From Eonycteris spelaea (Eukaryota; Chordata; Mammalia; Chiroptera; Pteropodidae), in assembly GCA_003508835.1 (NCBI GenBank), contig PUFA01000066.1:4464001-4528000 (forward strand): a DNA stretch of 64,000 bases, written 5' to 3'. The position numbers and the translations under genes are program-made. Below, piece after piece: positions 1 through 10,980 of the stretch. Within the stretch, counting starts at the first letter, position 1; each line of letters begins with the position of its first letter. The notes beneath the pieces were generated by a model that saw only the letters and a program-made list of their open reading frames with translations, made no database searches and was not told the origin of the DNA.

Positions 1-12
1 GTGTGTGTGTGT
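1..12. repeat. (GT)n microsatellite cut by the window edge
   Basis: Six perfect GT units open the window, so the full tract length cannot be seen. Confidence 0.8.
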
Positions 13-1634
13 CCAGTGATATTACTGTCCATTTAAAAAAGTAGTGACTTTCTTCCTTTGACCTGAAGTGTACTGAGTGGTTGTATATCGGGCACAGCGC
101 TGGGCTCTGCGTGGTTTATCTGGGTTAATCCTCACCACAACACTATGCAGATGATTAATCCCACTTGGATGAGAACCTGTGACTTGTCACAGATTTCACA
201 AGTCCCGGTAGCTGAGAAGAGCAGATGGGGCTGTCTTGGCCCCAAGGCCCTGGCTCTTGGCTAGGATCTCTGCCATAGCTGTTACTCCACACCCTCTCTG
301 AAGAGGTTTGCTCTACCCACGAGACCCCTGCATTGTTATTTTCCTGATTTTTAAACATTTAAATAAATTTAACCTCACTCCTAGCAGTGATATCCTGGAA
401 TCATGGGTTCAGTGCATTAGCATATGCTATTTTTCTAATAAATTTTGAGGATACACTGCTTTAAAACTACAATGTTAAACTACCTCTTGCCAATATCAAA
501 TTTAATTTCTAATGATTGAGCACTATATAAGTGGAAATTATTGGAATAATGGATTAATTAATCCATGTGAGGGCCACAGAGCACTCTCTAGAAGAGGTTT
601 GAATGGCTAAATTAAGGTAAGATCAGCAAAATAAAGAGTAACGATAAAGGAAAAGATTAAAGGAACACACTTTGAAGGGGCTCCTGTGATTAAATGCAAT
701 CAAGAGAGAGCTAATGGGTTAACTCATTTCTGCCAAACACAGTTACACGGTGTTCAATTTGATAAAGGACCCTACAGTGACTTCCAAACGGGGAAATGGG
801 AATTAGTAACATTCCCTCTCCAATTACTAATTTTACGGAAATGCAAACAGCTCAGCAAAGGGACATATTGTCTATTCTATAGCCTTCTGTGAACAAATAT
901 ATCTGATGGCTGAGAAGACACCCCGAGTAAAATAGGCCCTGATTTTCGATGGGCCCTCGAGTTCTTTCATTTCGCTGTCGATCGGTTTAAATAATTGATT
1001 GTGGGGGAAACACGGTAGGGTGAGAACGGTACTAGGGTTATCTCGAGTGTTCTAGAAGAATGATTTGTGTCAAATCAGGTGAGATTTTTTTAAAAAAATT
1101 TATTATACAGCGCTGTTCACAAGTTAAATGCTCATCGATTCAACCTCTCTCTTCCCCCTCCACTTGGCTGGGATAAACCCTTGTGGCAAATCTTCTATGC
1201 ATAAAATTGTCAGCCTCTCCGAGGAATGACTCGATCTATGTATTTGTAGCCTTCAAATCTGAGTGTGGCTGACATGGTGGAAGGAATGCAGCTGCCAGAA
1301 TACATGAAAAGGAGATGGATTCCTCCTCCTCTCCGCAATGAACACACTTTCTCAATCTTTCTTGGCCCAGATTTGTAAACAGTGACTCTTCTGCTTAACT
1401 GAAGCATTTCCTGTGTGTTCAGCGTACATCGTGCCAACGTAAAGAAATGCTTCGGTGGCGTCAACGCACAGCAGTCTCAGCTTCTATAACCCTCATCGCT
1501 TTGATTCCTGCAATAGCCTGCTAAAGCAGGAAAGAGGTTCGTTTGGATTTCCACAGTGTCTCTGAGACCTTCCCGGCGGCCCTCACTGAATTCTGCTGAG
1601 ATTTACTGTCATGATGTGCCTACCCACCTGCACT
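13..1634. other. Unassigned non-coding DNA
   Basis: I see no gene and no repeat I can name here. The first 900 bases are AT-rich. From about 940 CpG becomes frequent (for example around 949-1010 and 1425-1465). A T7A7 palindrome lies at about 1085-1098. The short open frames are random-like on both strands. Confidence 0.5.
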
Positions 1635-1705
1635 GTGGCCTTGTGTTTCTAGGCCTGTAAACATAGTAGGTGTTCAGTAAGCATTCACGAAATAAATGAA
1701 CTCTT
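1635..1705 (+). repeat. L2 LINE 3' end
   Basis: The stretch carries the L2 3' tail pattern: 'catagtaggtgttcagtaag' followed by an AATAAATGAA end, as in the usual L2 ending before its short tandem tail. Only the last 70 bases are recognisable. Confidence 0.55.
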
Positions 1706-1730
1706 CTCTCTCTCAATTCTTTCTCTAGAG

Positions 1731-1933
1731 TAGTGGTTTTCAGTAGGGGGCAGTGTCGCCCCTCAGGGGACATCTGGCAACCTCTGGAGACATTTTTGCC
1801 TCCACCGACTGGGGTGGGGGTGGAAGACTAGCGGGCAGGGGTCATGGGAGATGCCAAACGTCCCGCAGCACACAGGACAGTCCCCAGCAAAGAATCCTCC
1901 AGCCCCGCCTGTCAGTGCAGGAGAGAAGCCCTG
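1731..1933 (+). mobile_element. MER5A-type hAT-Charlie non-autonomous element
   Basis: The order of blocks matches MER5A: a terminal AGTGGTTTTCAG, a GGGGACATCTGGCAA block, CTGGAGACATTTTTG, a G-rich centre, ACAGGACAGTCCCC and a terminal AAGCCCTG. The length of about 200 bp is near the family consensus. This is a non-autonomous DNA transposon fossil with no coding capacity. It lies just after an L2 tail. It carries several CpGs (TGTCGCCCC, ACCGAC, AACGTCCCGC), more than expected for so old an element. Confidence 0.75.
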
Positions 1934-1941
1934 CTCTGAGG

Positions 1942-2739
1942 ATGTCTCATACGAACGTGGAGTGGAGGAGGCATTTTCTGTGAAGCTGAGAAAGCCGAAG
2001 CCTCTCATTCACTTACACCAGCTCTTCCATGGGCCTGGGAGGCCCCATGGCAATAGTCCTCACATGGCCATGTGTTGTAGCCCAATTTGCAACTGCAGGT
2101 GGCTACTGGTGGCTTTTGGATATGGCTAAAGGAAAGAGCTGGGGATTTATTTCATTTGGGTCTAGTGGAATATGTGGTTCTAGGTCACCATGTACATAGT
2201 TAAGTTGCTGCTCATTGTTCTGGTGTGGGAGGGCATCTATAATAGTCTTAATACCCACTTCGCCATCTCCCCCAGCACAGTGACACAAAGATATAGGCTA
2301 GAGGCTCTGTAGGGAGATAGCACTGGATGTGTGTGGCAGGGGAGGAGATGCAAAGTCTAAAATATATGGAGCCAGAAGCTGGCCATGGAAACTTTTTGCA
2401 AGCATCAAATGTGTAAATTGAAGCAGAGGATTAATTTCTCATCGAAGTCACAGCAAAACAATTCCTTTCCTGCCTGAAATACACTTGATAATACGCTGTA
2501 TATGATTATAAAGGCACCATACATTTTTATTATTTTTAAGTGATGTCAAATAAAATTGATAAGAATTCTTGAATTAGGGAATGTGAACACAAAGCAGTGG
2601 TACAGAGGCAAATACATACGTATATGGAGTCACATGTTTTATGTATCCCAAGTATCGATACTATGAAACCAATTTCAATTAACCAAAAATTTTTATGTCG
2701 TTATTCATTGGTTTCACTCTTGGCTCCCCTTTCAAACCA
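1942..2739. other. Unassigned non-coding DNA
   Basis: There is no gene or named repeat here. CpG drops sharply compared with the preceding kilobase. Nothing suggests splice-bounded coding sequence. Confidence 0.45.
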
Positions 2740-3275
2740 CTCTCCGAAGAGAGCTCAGGGTAAGCCTTTGCAAAACACACATCTAATCATGCCAGCTCCT
2801 TGTGCAGACGCTTCAACAGCGCCTCAGTGCCCTGAAGCTTATAAAACAAACAATCAAAGACTTTAAAATGTACTAAAAAGAGTTGTCTCTCCAGCTTTAT
2901 CTTTCATCTCCTACTGCACTCACCCTCCATGTCTCTGTGCTCTCTCCCAGTGCAAGATCTTTGCACACGCTCTACCTCTGTCCCCTTCGCCCTTTATATT
3001 CCTTGTTCATGCGTCGATTTCTGCACAAGCCTCACGTCCTATGGGAATCCATTCTTGACTTCCTGAATGGTGCAAATCTCCCCATTCCGGGCTCCACTGC
3101 AGAGGATTCATTCAGAGCAATTGTGACAGTTGCATTCTTACGACGGCATTTACTTCTCTTTAATGAATGTCTCTAGATGGGAAGTCCTTGAGGGCAGGGA
3201 CAAAGTCTGGTTTTGCTCGTCCCTGTATAATATTTTGTACATAGTTGGTGATCTATAAATATCTTCTGGAAAAAA
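2740..3275 (+). repeat. L2 LINE 3' region
   Basis: This is an old, diverged L2 3' end in sense orientation. Diagnostic pieces are 'gcaagatctttgcacacgct', a CCATTCTTGACTTCCTGA block, 'gatgggaagtccttgagggc', AGGGACAAAGTCTGG, and the tail 'acatagttggtgatctataa' before ATATCTT. The upstream part from 2740 is more diverged, so the start is approximate. It is followed directly by an MLT1 LTR. Confidence 0.7.
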
Positions 3276-3280
3276 AAGGG

Positions 3281-3672
3281 GGATCTTTGCAGATGTGTTT
3301 AAATTAAGGATCTTGAGGTGAGATACCCCTGGATTACCCACTTGTGGGCCATTACAAGTGTCCTTGCAAGAGAGAGAGAGGGAATTTGACATGCACATAC
3401 ACATACACACACGTACACACACAAGGCAGCAATGAGAAGATGGAGGCAGAGATTAAAGTTGTGTGGCCACAAGCCACGGAATTGACAGAAGCCACCAGAA
3501 GCTGGAAAAGGTAAACAAATGGACTCTCACCCTGGGCCTCTGGAAGGACCATGGCTCTACTGACCCCTCGATTTCAGACTTTTGGCCTCTGGAACGGTGA
3601 GAGAATAAATTCCTGTTGTCTGAAGCCATTGAGTTGCGTAATTTGTTACCATTGCCACAGGCAAGTAATACA
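3281..3672 (+). mobile_element. MLT1 (ERVL-MaLR) LTR, 5'-truncated
   Basis: The MLT1 signature runs in order: GGATCTTTGCAGATGTGTTTAAATTAAGGATCTTGAG, a TGGATTACCCA block, AAGTGTCCTTGCAAGAG, GGAGGCAGAGATTAAAG, 'ccacaagccacggaattgac', CAGAAGCTGGAAAAGG, GACCCCTCGATTTCAGACTT, 'gagagaataaattcctgttg', and a terminal AAGTAATACA. The first part of the LTR is missing. An expanded CA-rich stretch (about 3391-3424) replaces part of the middle. It is a solo LTR; no internal retroviral sequence is present. Confidence 0.85.
3391..3424. repeat. Imperfect (CA)n microsatellite inside MLT1
   Basis: This is a run of ACAC/ACAT units interrupted by single substitutions. It lies within the LTR and probably expanded after insertion. 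Confidence 0.75.
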
Positions 3673-4930
3673 GAAAAAAATCATATTTTTTATTGCATTC
3701 ATATTTCTGTGACTTTCCTTATTCTTAGGGTGATAAGAACTTAATAGCCAATGATCAAGATTGGCTATTGAGGAAAAGGGCCAAGAGGAGTCTGTGGGCT
3801 TATTTCTTCTATGGGGTTTGAGGTCTAAAGTCTTAATTGTTAACGAAAAGTACGTTTGCTTAGAGGATTTGTTATGACCTGGTAGGTGATTCAGGGCTCT
3901 GGGCATCTTTACTTTTCCCCACAGCAATAATACCTCATATATATAAGGGATCAGTTATGAATAACTTGAAATCTTGGGATCATAGATGACAAATTAGACA
4001 GAGTGGTCAGCCATCATTAGGTAAATGATTTGGGGCAGAGAACTGAATAAGGTGAAATTACAAGTGGCAGAAGAAACTGTAGACACAAAGACTCTGAGTC
4101 GGGAACCACTTTGGCTCATTTAAAGAACAGTAAGAAGGCCAAAAAATTGGGAGTCAGTGAGGATATGTTGTATTGTTTGGTGCACATAGGTTTATGGTTA
4201 CTGCATTTTCTTTGGGGGAAAAAAAAGTCTTGTATTATCACATTATGTTCTTCTTTATCCTGTTATTACTTTCCCTTAAATTCCACCTTGTCTGGTGTCA
4301 ACATTGACTTTCCTTGTTGGTGTATCTTCTCTCACCCCTTTATTTTCAATCAAAAAAACCACTTCATTTAAATTCTGTTTCTTGTAAATAACAGATAGCT
4401 AGGACAAATTATATCCCATCTCTCCTATCTGAGAAGTCAGGAAAATGTGAATTCCATTTAGAAAGATTTCCATCAAAACTTCTACTATAAAAATGTCTTG
4501 GTACTAGGGAGACACTTTCATTATCTGAACATAATTTACATATGCAAAATAACACATTTCCTTATGAGTTTAAGTAATTGAGGCATTAATGTATATGTCA
4601 TTCAACATCTCAAAGTTTGAGCATCTCTCTTTAAATACATGAGTTTTTAAAAATAAAGTCACAGCTCCACTGATCCATAGGATGCAGTTAAAATTTACAG
4701 AAGGTAGGCAAAAATTGTTCATTTATTCAACTAATAATGTTGGTCTTCCTTTATGTGTGTAGTCACACCCTCGGTACAGCCTGTGTTCTGAGTTGATCCA
4801 GCAGTAAGACAGAGTTACTGTGATTCAACAAGGCTTCATTGAATGCACTTGTGACCAGTACGATGCTCCTGGGAGGGGACCAGCTGTGGTGCAGGCCGCA
4901 GCCTGTGACTCTGGAAGGAAGCATCAAGTT
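3673..4930. other. Unassigned, mostly AT-rich non-coding DNA
   Basis: I recognise no gene or repeat. Between 4100 and 4735 CpG is almost absent. The last 130 bases may belong to the same insertion as the tRNA-like sequence that follows, but I cannot prove it. Confidence 0.4.
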
Positions 4931-4931
4931 T

Positions 4932-5005
4932 CAGCCCATGAGGGAACTGAACCCCTGACCTTGGCCTCATTAGCACCATGTTCTGGCCAACTGCGCTAAT
5001 TGGTC
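4932..5005 (-). repeat. tRNA-Ile(AAT)-derived sequence: SINE head or tRNA pseudogene
   Basis: Read on the minus strand, this 74-base block aligns without gaps to mammalian tRNA-Ile(AAT) as I remember it, with about 54 of 74 positions matching. The A box TAGCGCAGTTGG fits the pol III consensus. The B box GGTTCAGTTCC has one mismatch. The anticodon loop CTAATGA keeps AAT. The acceptor stem has two mispairs and one G-T pair, so the copy is decayed and very unlikely to make functional tRNA. No T-run terminator follows closely. The sequence on its 3' side (about 4800-4931) has no tRNA character and could be a SINE body. No poly(A) tail or target duplication is obvious. Confidence 0.7.
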
Positions 5006-5074
5006 ACACATGGCAAAAAATTTGGAGACATGTCAGAACACAGGATTCTTGATTTTAATGCGTTTGCTTTGATC

Positions 5075-5290
5075 TGGGTGGCAAAAACCTTAGACTTGGG
5101 AGTCAGATTGAGCTTGGTTTGGTCTTAGCTCCCTCTCTCGATGGCGGGGTTACTTTGCTTTCTGAACAATGTGGATAATGATGCCAACTGGGGGAAAAAA
5201 ATTTAAATGTCAATGGAAGTAAAATAATTTACATGGGAATACCTGGCACAGACTATAGCACATAGTCAATAAATATTCTTCTGTGGTTTG
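5075..5290 (+). repeat. MIR SINE
   Basis: Sense MIR landmarks are visible: TTAGACTTGGGAGTCAGA near the start, a degraded core, a TACCTGGCACAGACTATAGCACATAG block, and the final 'tcaataaatattcttctg'. It lies just beyond the tRNA-Ile-derived sequence. Confidence 0.7.
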
Positions 5291-5589
5291 GTTTCAATTT
5301 TGATAAGGTGAACTGAGGATGCAGGTAACTATGGCGGTTTTTCCCCTCGCTGGATTTTCCCCCTCTTTGTTCACCTTCGATCCCTTCCAGTGACACGACT
5401 AATGTGTAGCGCACCATTCAATTGCAAAATGAAACATTAGTTGTACAAAAATAAATGGCTCCAGAGTAGAGCAGCCTTGTTCAAGCATTCTCAGTCCATT
5501 TCGCCCTTATTCCGTCGAGCGCAGTGGGTAGAATTCAGGACCCCGCCGCTCCCCGCATGTACTCGAGACAGGACCTTGCAGGAGCCACG

Positions 5590-5810
5590 ACAAGTGTTAG
5601 AGGTAGACCACTGGGTGTTAGACCCTCGCCTTCTACACGTGCATCCTTGGTGCAGAGACTTACCTCTCCAAACCTTGGTTTCCCACCTGTAAAGTGGGGG
5701 TCGTAATTGTCCGTACTCCTGAGGTTGTTGTGGGAATGAAAAGGGGTCAGATAATAATAGAAAACTTAAGCCTGACATGTGCAAAGTGCTCAGAAGTGCT
5801 GGGGAGATTT
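5590..5810 (+). repeat. MIR SINE
   Basis: The core is clear: 'cttacctctccaaaccttgg', TTTCCCACCTGTAAAGTGGGGGT, then 'gaggttgttgtgggaatgaa', then AAAGTGCTCAGAAGTGCT. Orientation is sense. It lies in a CpG-rich stretch (15 CpG in 5341-5640). Confidence 0.75.
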
Positions 5811-6628
5811 ATATCGCCAGCATCGACATCGGAATGACAACTAAGGTTCTGATGCCACCACCCAGGGGAAGGGGCACGTGTCTCATTCACAGATGACACG
5901 CCTTCTGATCAGCACCGATGTGTAACTTCCCTGAGCTGCTCCTGTTTCAGAGAGACTTTGAGCCCCCACGAACTTATTTGCATGGAAAACAGCTCTGTGA
6001 CCGTATGTGGACTATGCATACCAGATGCTCATTCTATTTGTTTCAGGAACGAGTATATCATGTGAGCGTCTTAACAGGCTGATATTCGGGATCTCAGCCC
6101 AACATCAGCCTTGGTCCTGTGCCCAGGGTGCCTGAACCCCGGCTCTACCCGTTAGTCCACATCCATCGTCCTGTTTAAGCTCACCTCAGTGGTGCCAAAC
6201 GCTCGTGGGATCCACAGAACCGTCTTCCTCGTTGCCTCTCTCGGCATTTCGTAGTCAATCGCCGACACTTTCCAGGTGTTGCTCCTGTTGTGTGTTTTCC
6301 AGGCCGAGCCATTTTTTATTTTTTTCCTGAAACGGTTTCCAGTTTATTCCTTTTACTGCCCAAATTTATTTTTCCTCTGTATCCTTCACAACTCCTGTGT
6401 TTCCCATTAGTCACTTTCGCCCAGATACTTATGCCGAGCCCTGCATTCCCCGTCCTCGTTCGCATTGTCCCTCCTTCTCACTCCGAGCCCCTTTGTCTCC
6501 ATTCTGAGTGTAAATGTCTTGGACTCATTGTCTTTTCATCAGGAATGGCAATGTGTTAAATATTATGGTTACTTTTGCCTCTGCTATGAAAAAAAAAATT
6601 CTCAAAATCGATCCATGTAATTAGTATA
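5811..6628. other. Unassigned CpG-rich non-coding DNA
   Basis: No gene or repeat is recognised. CpG is frequent to about 6490 although G+C is only moderate. Short open frames exist on both strands, as expected when stop codons are scarce; none has a recognisable domain. Confidence 0.4.
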
Positions 6629-6813
6629 GAGTGGTGATTCTCAGTCAGGGGTGATTTCGCTCACTAAGGGATATTTGTTCATGTCTGATTGTCACAACTG
6701 TATGAGTGGGTAGAGGCCAGGGATTTACTCAACATCTTAATGCCCCAGACGGCCCCCCAAAACAAAGACTGTTCTGGCTCAAATGTCCATAGTGCTGAGG
6801 CCGAAACACTCTG
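6629..6813 (+). mobile_element. MER5A-type hAT-Charlie element
   Basis: Recognisable blocks are GTGGTGATTCTCAGTCAGGGG, 'attgtcacaactgtatgagt', 'gggtagaggccagggattta', CTCAACATCTTAATG and the terminal GCCGAAACACTCTG. Length and order fit MER5A in sense orientation. Confidence 0.8.
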
Positions 6814-6904
6814 GTACAGCTTATAAAGTGTATTTATCTTAAAAAGCTAAAACAAAATAAAAGACAAAGCAGTCATAGAGTAGTTAATAATAAAATGATA
6901 GTAA

Positions 6905-7095
6905 CTAAAATTTTTGGTCCTTTATTGTGTGGCAGGCACTGAGCCAGCAGCCTCCCCTGCTGTGTCTTGTTTGAGCCTCATGACTCCCCAGCGAGATGGG
7001 AAGTATGACAATCCCTGTTGCAAGTGGTACCACTGAGGCCCAGAGAGGCTGAGGAGTGCAATCAAGGGTACACGGCCGATTCAGTAGTACCAAGC
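6905..7095 (-). repeat. MIR SINE
   Basis: Antisense MIR features: TTTATTGTGTGGCAGGCACTGAGC, GAGCCTCATGACTCC, GATGGGAAGTATGA and 'actgaggcccagagaggctg'. The tRNA-related end is mostly lost. Confidence 0.7.
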
Positions 7096-8009
7096 GAAGG
7101 TCACCGTCTCCAGCCGCCATGGGAAAGGCTTCTGTACCTTGAACCACTGTGATGAGTGCTCATGCGCCTGGGAGTAGTATGCTGCCCTATGCTGCTGAGC
7201 ATGGATGCTTAACATGGGTTCCTTTGGATAGGCTCTCAGGAGGTCTGGGACCCCCCTGGAAATATGTGCACTATTTTTTCTGGGGGGGGGGGGTGGGTGG
7301 GTATAACTCAAATAATCACATTCTCTCAAGCGGATTTGCAGCAAGCACTATATGGGAAATCCATGAAAAGTTTGTTTCTGACTTTCAGGGAAAGGGGAAG
7401 GTTTGGGTCCCAGATAAGTCCACCTCCCTGGAGAGGTATGCTTCTTCGCTCATGGTCTCAGAAACTGCCAGGCCTATGGACCGTCATCGGTTGAACTTGA
7501 TAAATTGTCCAGCAGCACTGGACTTCCAAGGACTCTTAAACAAAGGACACGATACACATTTGTTGAAGTCCTAAAAGAATGGGGCGACTTGTGATTTAGT
7601 TATATATGGCTAGGAAATATAATGGCTTCAGCTACTAACTGGTTTCCGTACTGACATATTTGACAGTTATATCACATACCTGTGTCACAAGATAGGGTTT
7701 GCCTAGGCGTCACCGAGATTGTCCTCTGTGATTCTCATTGTCCCTGAATTTAGGGCTCATCTAGTCCCTTAAGAGTCCACATGTTGCCTATCTGTGTTAA
7801 TACCTTCCATCTGGCTACCTCCAGCCTTGATGGCTTAGGAATCACATTAACTCTTCCTTAAATTTTTTAATTGATTCTTTCTAGCGTCTAGGATATTTTA
7901 AATGTCCACCTGATGTCGACCAACTTTGACACACTTTTCCTTTAGTTGTAATCATGTGTCGAATCTATTTTCTTTATCGATGATCTTGTTGGCTGCACAT
8001 GATGCTAAT
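7096..8009. other. Unassigned non-coding DNA with a G-run
   Basis: No gene is recognised. A 12-base G-run followed by two TGGG units (7282-7301) is the only structured feature. An open frame spanning 7149-7574 has low-complexity residues from this G-run and no domain. Confidence 0.4.
7282..7301 (+). repeat. Poly(G) tract with G-quadruplex potential
   Basis: Twelve G residues are followed by TGGGTGGG, giving at least four G3 tracts with one-base loops. This meets the usual G-quadruplex sequence rule. Confidence 0.6.
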
Positions 8010-8290
8010 TGCTTCCTTTCTCATCCCTGTTCCTCCCATTTGCTTTGTTTTTCTTGATGCATTGGCTGAGATCTTCAGAACTGTTTTGTAAAATGACAGT
8101 GATGAGGCGTGCTTGCTACATTGCTAGCTTTGATAGCAATTCTTCAAAATTTTCAGCACGAAGAATGATATTTGCTATAGTCGTTTACCCTTAAAAATTT
8201 ATTTACTAAGTTCCTTTTATTTAAAAAAAAAACTTGAGGAATTGTTGAATCTTATTCGTTTTGCATCTATTAAGGACATCAAACAGCTTT
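8010..8290 (-). mobile_element. L1 LINE ORF2 fragment (old L1M type)
   Basis: This is the reverse complement of the L1 reverse-transcriptase region. Matching pieces are 'aaatgacagtgatgaggcgt' and 'cagcacgaagaatgatattt', 'gctatagtcg' and a degraded 'ttactaagttccttttattt', then TTGAATCTTATTCGTTTTGCATCTATTAAGG. It is heavily decayed and has no open frame. Confidence 0.75.
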
Positions 8291-8946
8291 TAACATTATA
8301 TTTCCAAGTTGACTTTGCGTTTTTCTGCTCTGATCCATGATGCTCTAGTTTCCCAGTTTAGCTCCCAGAGAACAATCATATTTACAGAACTTCGAGGTGG
8401 GAGACACTCACAGTCACCACCCATGTGTGTCCTGCAGCTACATTCAACATATTCTTGGAAATACATTGGCTGAAATGTAATAACCACTCAGAATATTGCC
8501 AACATGACCTACTTAGACATAAGGTAGGGGAGAAAAAATATTTATCATTTTCCATAAATATATATATCTCCAGATGTACATGATCACAGGGAGTCTGAAC
8601 AAAACAGCATCATGACATGTTCTGTGAGGCCTCCGGGGTCATAAATCAGCTGATGCCAGCCAGCAGCGTGTCTTCCTCAGCGGTCCGCCTTTAGTCCTTG
8701 AGCCTGCCTGCCACCAAAAACAGAGCACAGGATCGCTTTATTCTAGAATAAAGCTAATTTTTCCGATATCCAAATTTCAGCCAAGCCCTTGCTTTGCATG
8801 ATTCTGCTCAGGCTTGTATTTTAGTCACCACATTTTAGTCAAATGGCACCGACAGCATGATTCAATTTCGAGTCACTGTGATATATTAACTGTGATTAAT
8901 TACATAAAATACAAACTTCGCTGCCAGCTCTTCCGCCCACGGATCA
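8291..8946. other. Unassigned non-coding DNA
   Basis: There is no gene or nameable repeat. AT-rich sequence gives way to CpG-rich sequence from about 8640. Confidence 0.4.
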
Positions 8947-9624
8947 CTATGTCAGAGTCACCCCTTGGCCGGCCGTGACCCGCCACGCCCCTTCCTCAGT
9001 CTGTCAGGGACTGGTCACTGCGCATCCATGTCCGGTCCACACAAAAACGGCGAAGCGTGTGGTTGTATGGCCTCCTTGTCTTCCCGTGAAATGGTGCCAT
9101 TTCAGAAAAGTGAGCAATCAAAGCGGGAAATCAGCCAGCAAAGATAAGAGTGCGGCAAAGAAACAAAAAGTGATGTGGAAGTGGAAGTCGCTTTGCACGT
9201 AAATGGAGTCATGTTCCAAAAAACAGCTGGCCGAGGGACGCTGATGACGCCGTGGCTGTTGAAGGCACTCTCGGTGTGCGGCCAGAGGACCTTCCTGGAG
9301 GCAGACTTACCAATAAGTGAGAAAAGTGGTCACGACAAGAAGGACGAAGGTGTCCCAGAGAAAGCGACACTGGCAAAAACAAATTCACATTGAAAGATCT
9401 CTGCGATATTTCAGGGCACCGAAAAGGCGAAGATCAACATACCAGAAGCGGATCCAAACTTAGATTTAAGCACGGCCGTTCCCCAAGGCGGGGGAGGTGT
9501 TCTCTCTGTGTCGTTAGGCCACACCATGAAGACTGGCAGCATTCAAACTATAGTTTTTCACAAAGAAATAAATGCTTTAGTTCTCAAAGGTTCTAATGAG
9601 TACAGTCTACTAAATAAATTTTAG
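8947..9624 (+). pseudogene. Possible decayed open frame, unidentified (weak)
   Basis: One frame runs through about 226 codons with only two stops, TAA at 9145-9147 and TGA at 9391-9393, before a TAG at 9622-9624. Its last part reads ADPNLDLSTAVPQGGGGVLS and ends in GSNEYSLLNKF. An AATAAA lies inside the final codons. I do not recognise the protein, and there is no poly(A) tail or target duplication to prove retroposition. The block is CpG-rich (31 CpG in 8941-9540), which by itself lowers stop density, so the long frame may be chance. Confidence 0.2.
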
Positions 9625-9989
9625 TTTTACTATTTTTTTAATTTTCCTATGCATTTATGAGTGACGGGAGGATAGTTTTAACGTTCTGACAAACATTTTT
9701 AAAGGTCATGGGACGACTGGAATTTGTAGCTGTGATTATTAATGTTCTTTTGCACGGCCTCAGCTGCCACTGTCATTTTATAGTCCCACATTACTGGGCA
9801 AAGTCAGGACTGCCTGTACGATTCGCTCATGAAGAAGGCTTGGGAAACAGACCAAGGAAAAAAACGTACGCATAACCTCGCCCCTCAAGGGCACTTTTAG
9901 TCCATACATGTATTTCTTACCAACCGGCATCGATCGGTGTATACTTATTTGTCTTGCATAATTGTAATGATGCATCTTAAATAATTTTA

Positions 9990-10345
9990 TTTCTATTTTG
10001 ACATACTTTATTTTTAGAGTATTTTTGCATTCACAGCAAAAATTGAGTCGACGGTATCGAGACTTTCTATGAAAACCTCTGCCACCCCACGCCCGAGAGG
10101 TGCATTTGCTACCACTGAGCCTACACGTCATTGTCACCCAGGGCACATAGTCTGCATCGGGGCTCATCCTGGGGGCTGTACGTCCTGTGTGTCTTGACAA
10201 ACGTGCAACGGCATGTATTTACCATTACAGTATCACACAGGACAATTTCGCTGCCCTAAAAACCCTCAGGGCTGCGCCTTTTCATTCCTCCCTTCTCCCT
10301 AAGCCCTGGCAACCATTGCTCTTTTTGTCGTCACCATAGTTTCGC
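9990..10345 (-). mobile_element. L1 LINE fragment (old L1M type)
   Basis: Diagnostic pieces of a common antisense L1 segment are present in order: TTTTTAGAGTATTTTTGCATTCACAGCAAAAATTGAG, a GTGCATTTGCTACCACTGA block, 'tgtgtcttgacaaacgtgca', 'tgtatttaccattacagtat', CACACAGGACAATTTCGCTGCCCTAAAAACC, and 'agccctggcaaccattgctc'. Several ancestral TG or CA sites appear here as CG. Confidence 0.75.
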
Positions 10346-10980
10346 TATTTCCTGTTTTGCTTTGTTGTTTTGTTTTGTTTCCTCTCTGTAGGGTTGATTT
10401 CAGAAGTGTAACTATCACTCTCAAACTGGTAGTGAGTGTATTGAATCCAGCCTGCAGACCAGTCTTGTTTGTCCAGCACACTTGTTTAAGTGTATCTTGT
10501 TTTCAGTGGCATACAGATATGAATTTTCTATTTTTCTTGAAAAGCCAGCAGATCTGTTTACACCGAGTTCATACTCCCATGTGTCGGCAGGAAGCTGGGC
10601 CTGAGTGGCTGCTGTCTCTTTAGAGAAACAGCATTCGCATGCCCCTCTGAGCATCCGCGTTTGGTTTTTCTTGGCTATGATGTGTGTGCGTGGGTTCTGA
10701 AGCTGTTGTCATCTTGTCACTTTGTGGAGATACCCTGTCTTAAAAGAAAGCTAACACACATCAGAAGCCGGGGCCGAGAGATGAAGGGATATCGGTTCTG
10801 GTGGCATCATCTGAGCACCTTCCTCCCACCACGTCTGAAGCCATCTCCCTACGCTTCACGTGCGTGAGCCAGTAGATACCCGTTTTTCTTCAGCCGGTTT
10901 CTGTTTTGCAATCCAGACTTGTTGCACTGATACAAACTGGATTGGCTGATGACCAGAACCTCAGTTGTCTGAGAAAGGAC
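10346..10980. other. Unassigned non-coding DNA
   Basis: It may continue the L1 segment in very degraded form, but I cannot follow the alignment. CpG remains frequent to about 10865 and then stops. Confidence 0.35.

Noticed and set aside
1723..1941. 8-bp target duplication around the first MER5A
   Set aside because: CTCTAGAG and CTCTGAGG match at only five of eight positions, too few to claim.
4932..5005. Functional tRNA-Ile gene
   Set aside because: The acceptor stem has mispairs, the B box has a mismatch and no T-run terminator follows closely, so it looks decayed.
8941..9540. CpG island marking a promoter
   Set aside because: CpG is frequent, but G+C is only about half and no transcription-start motifs or first exon are visible. 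Similar CpG levels recur in many places in the window.
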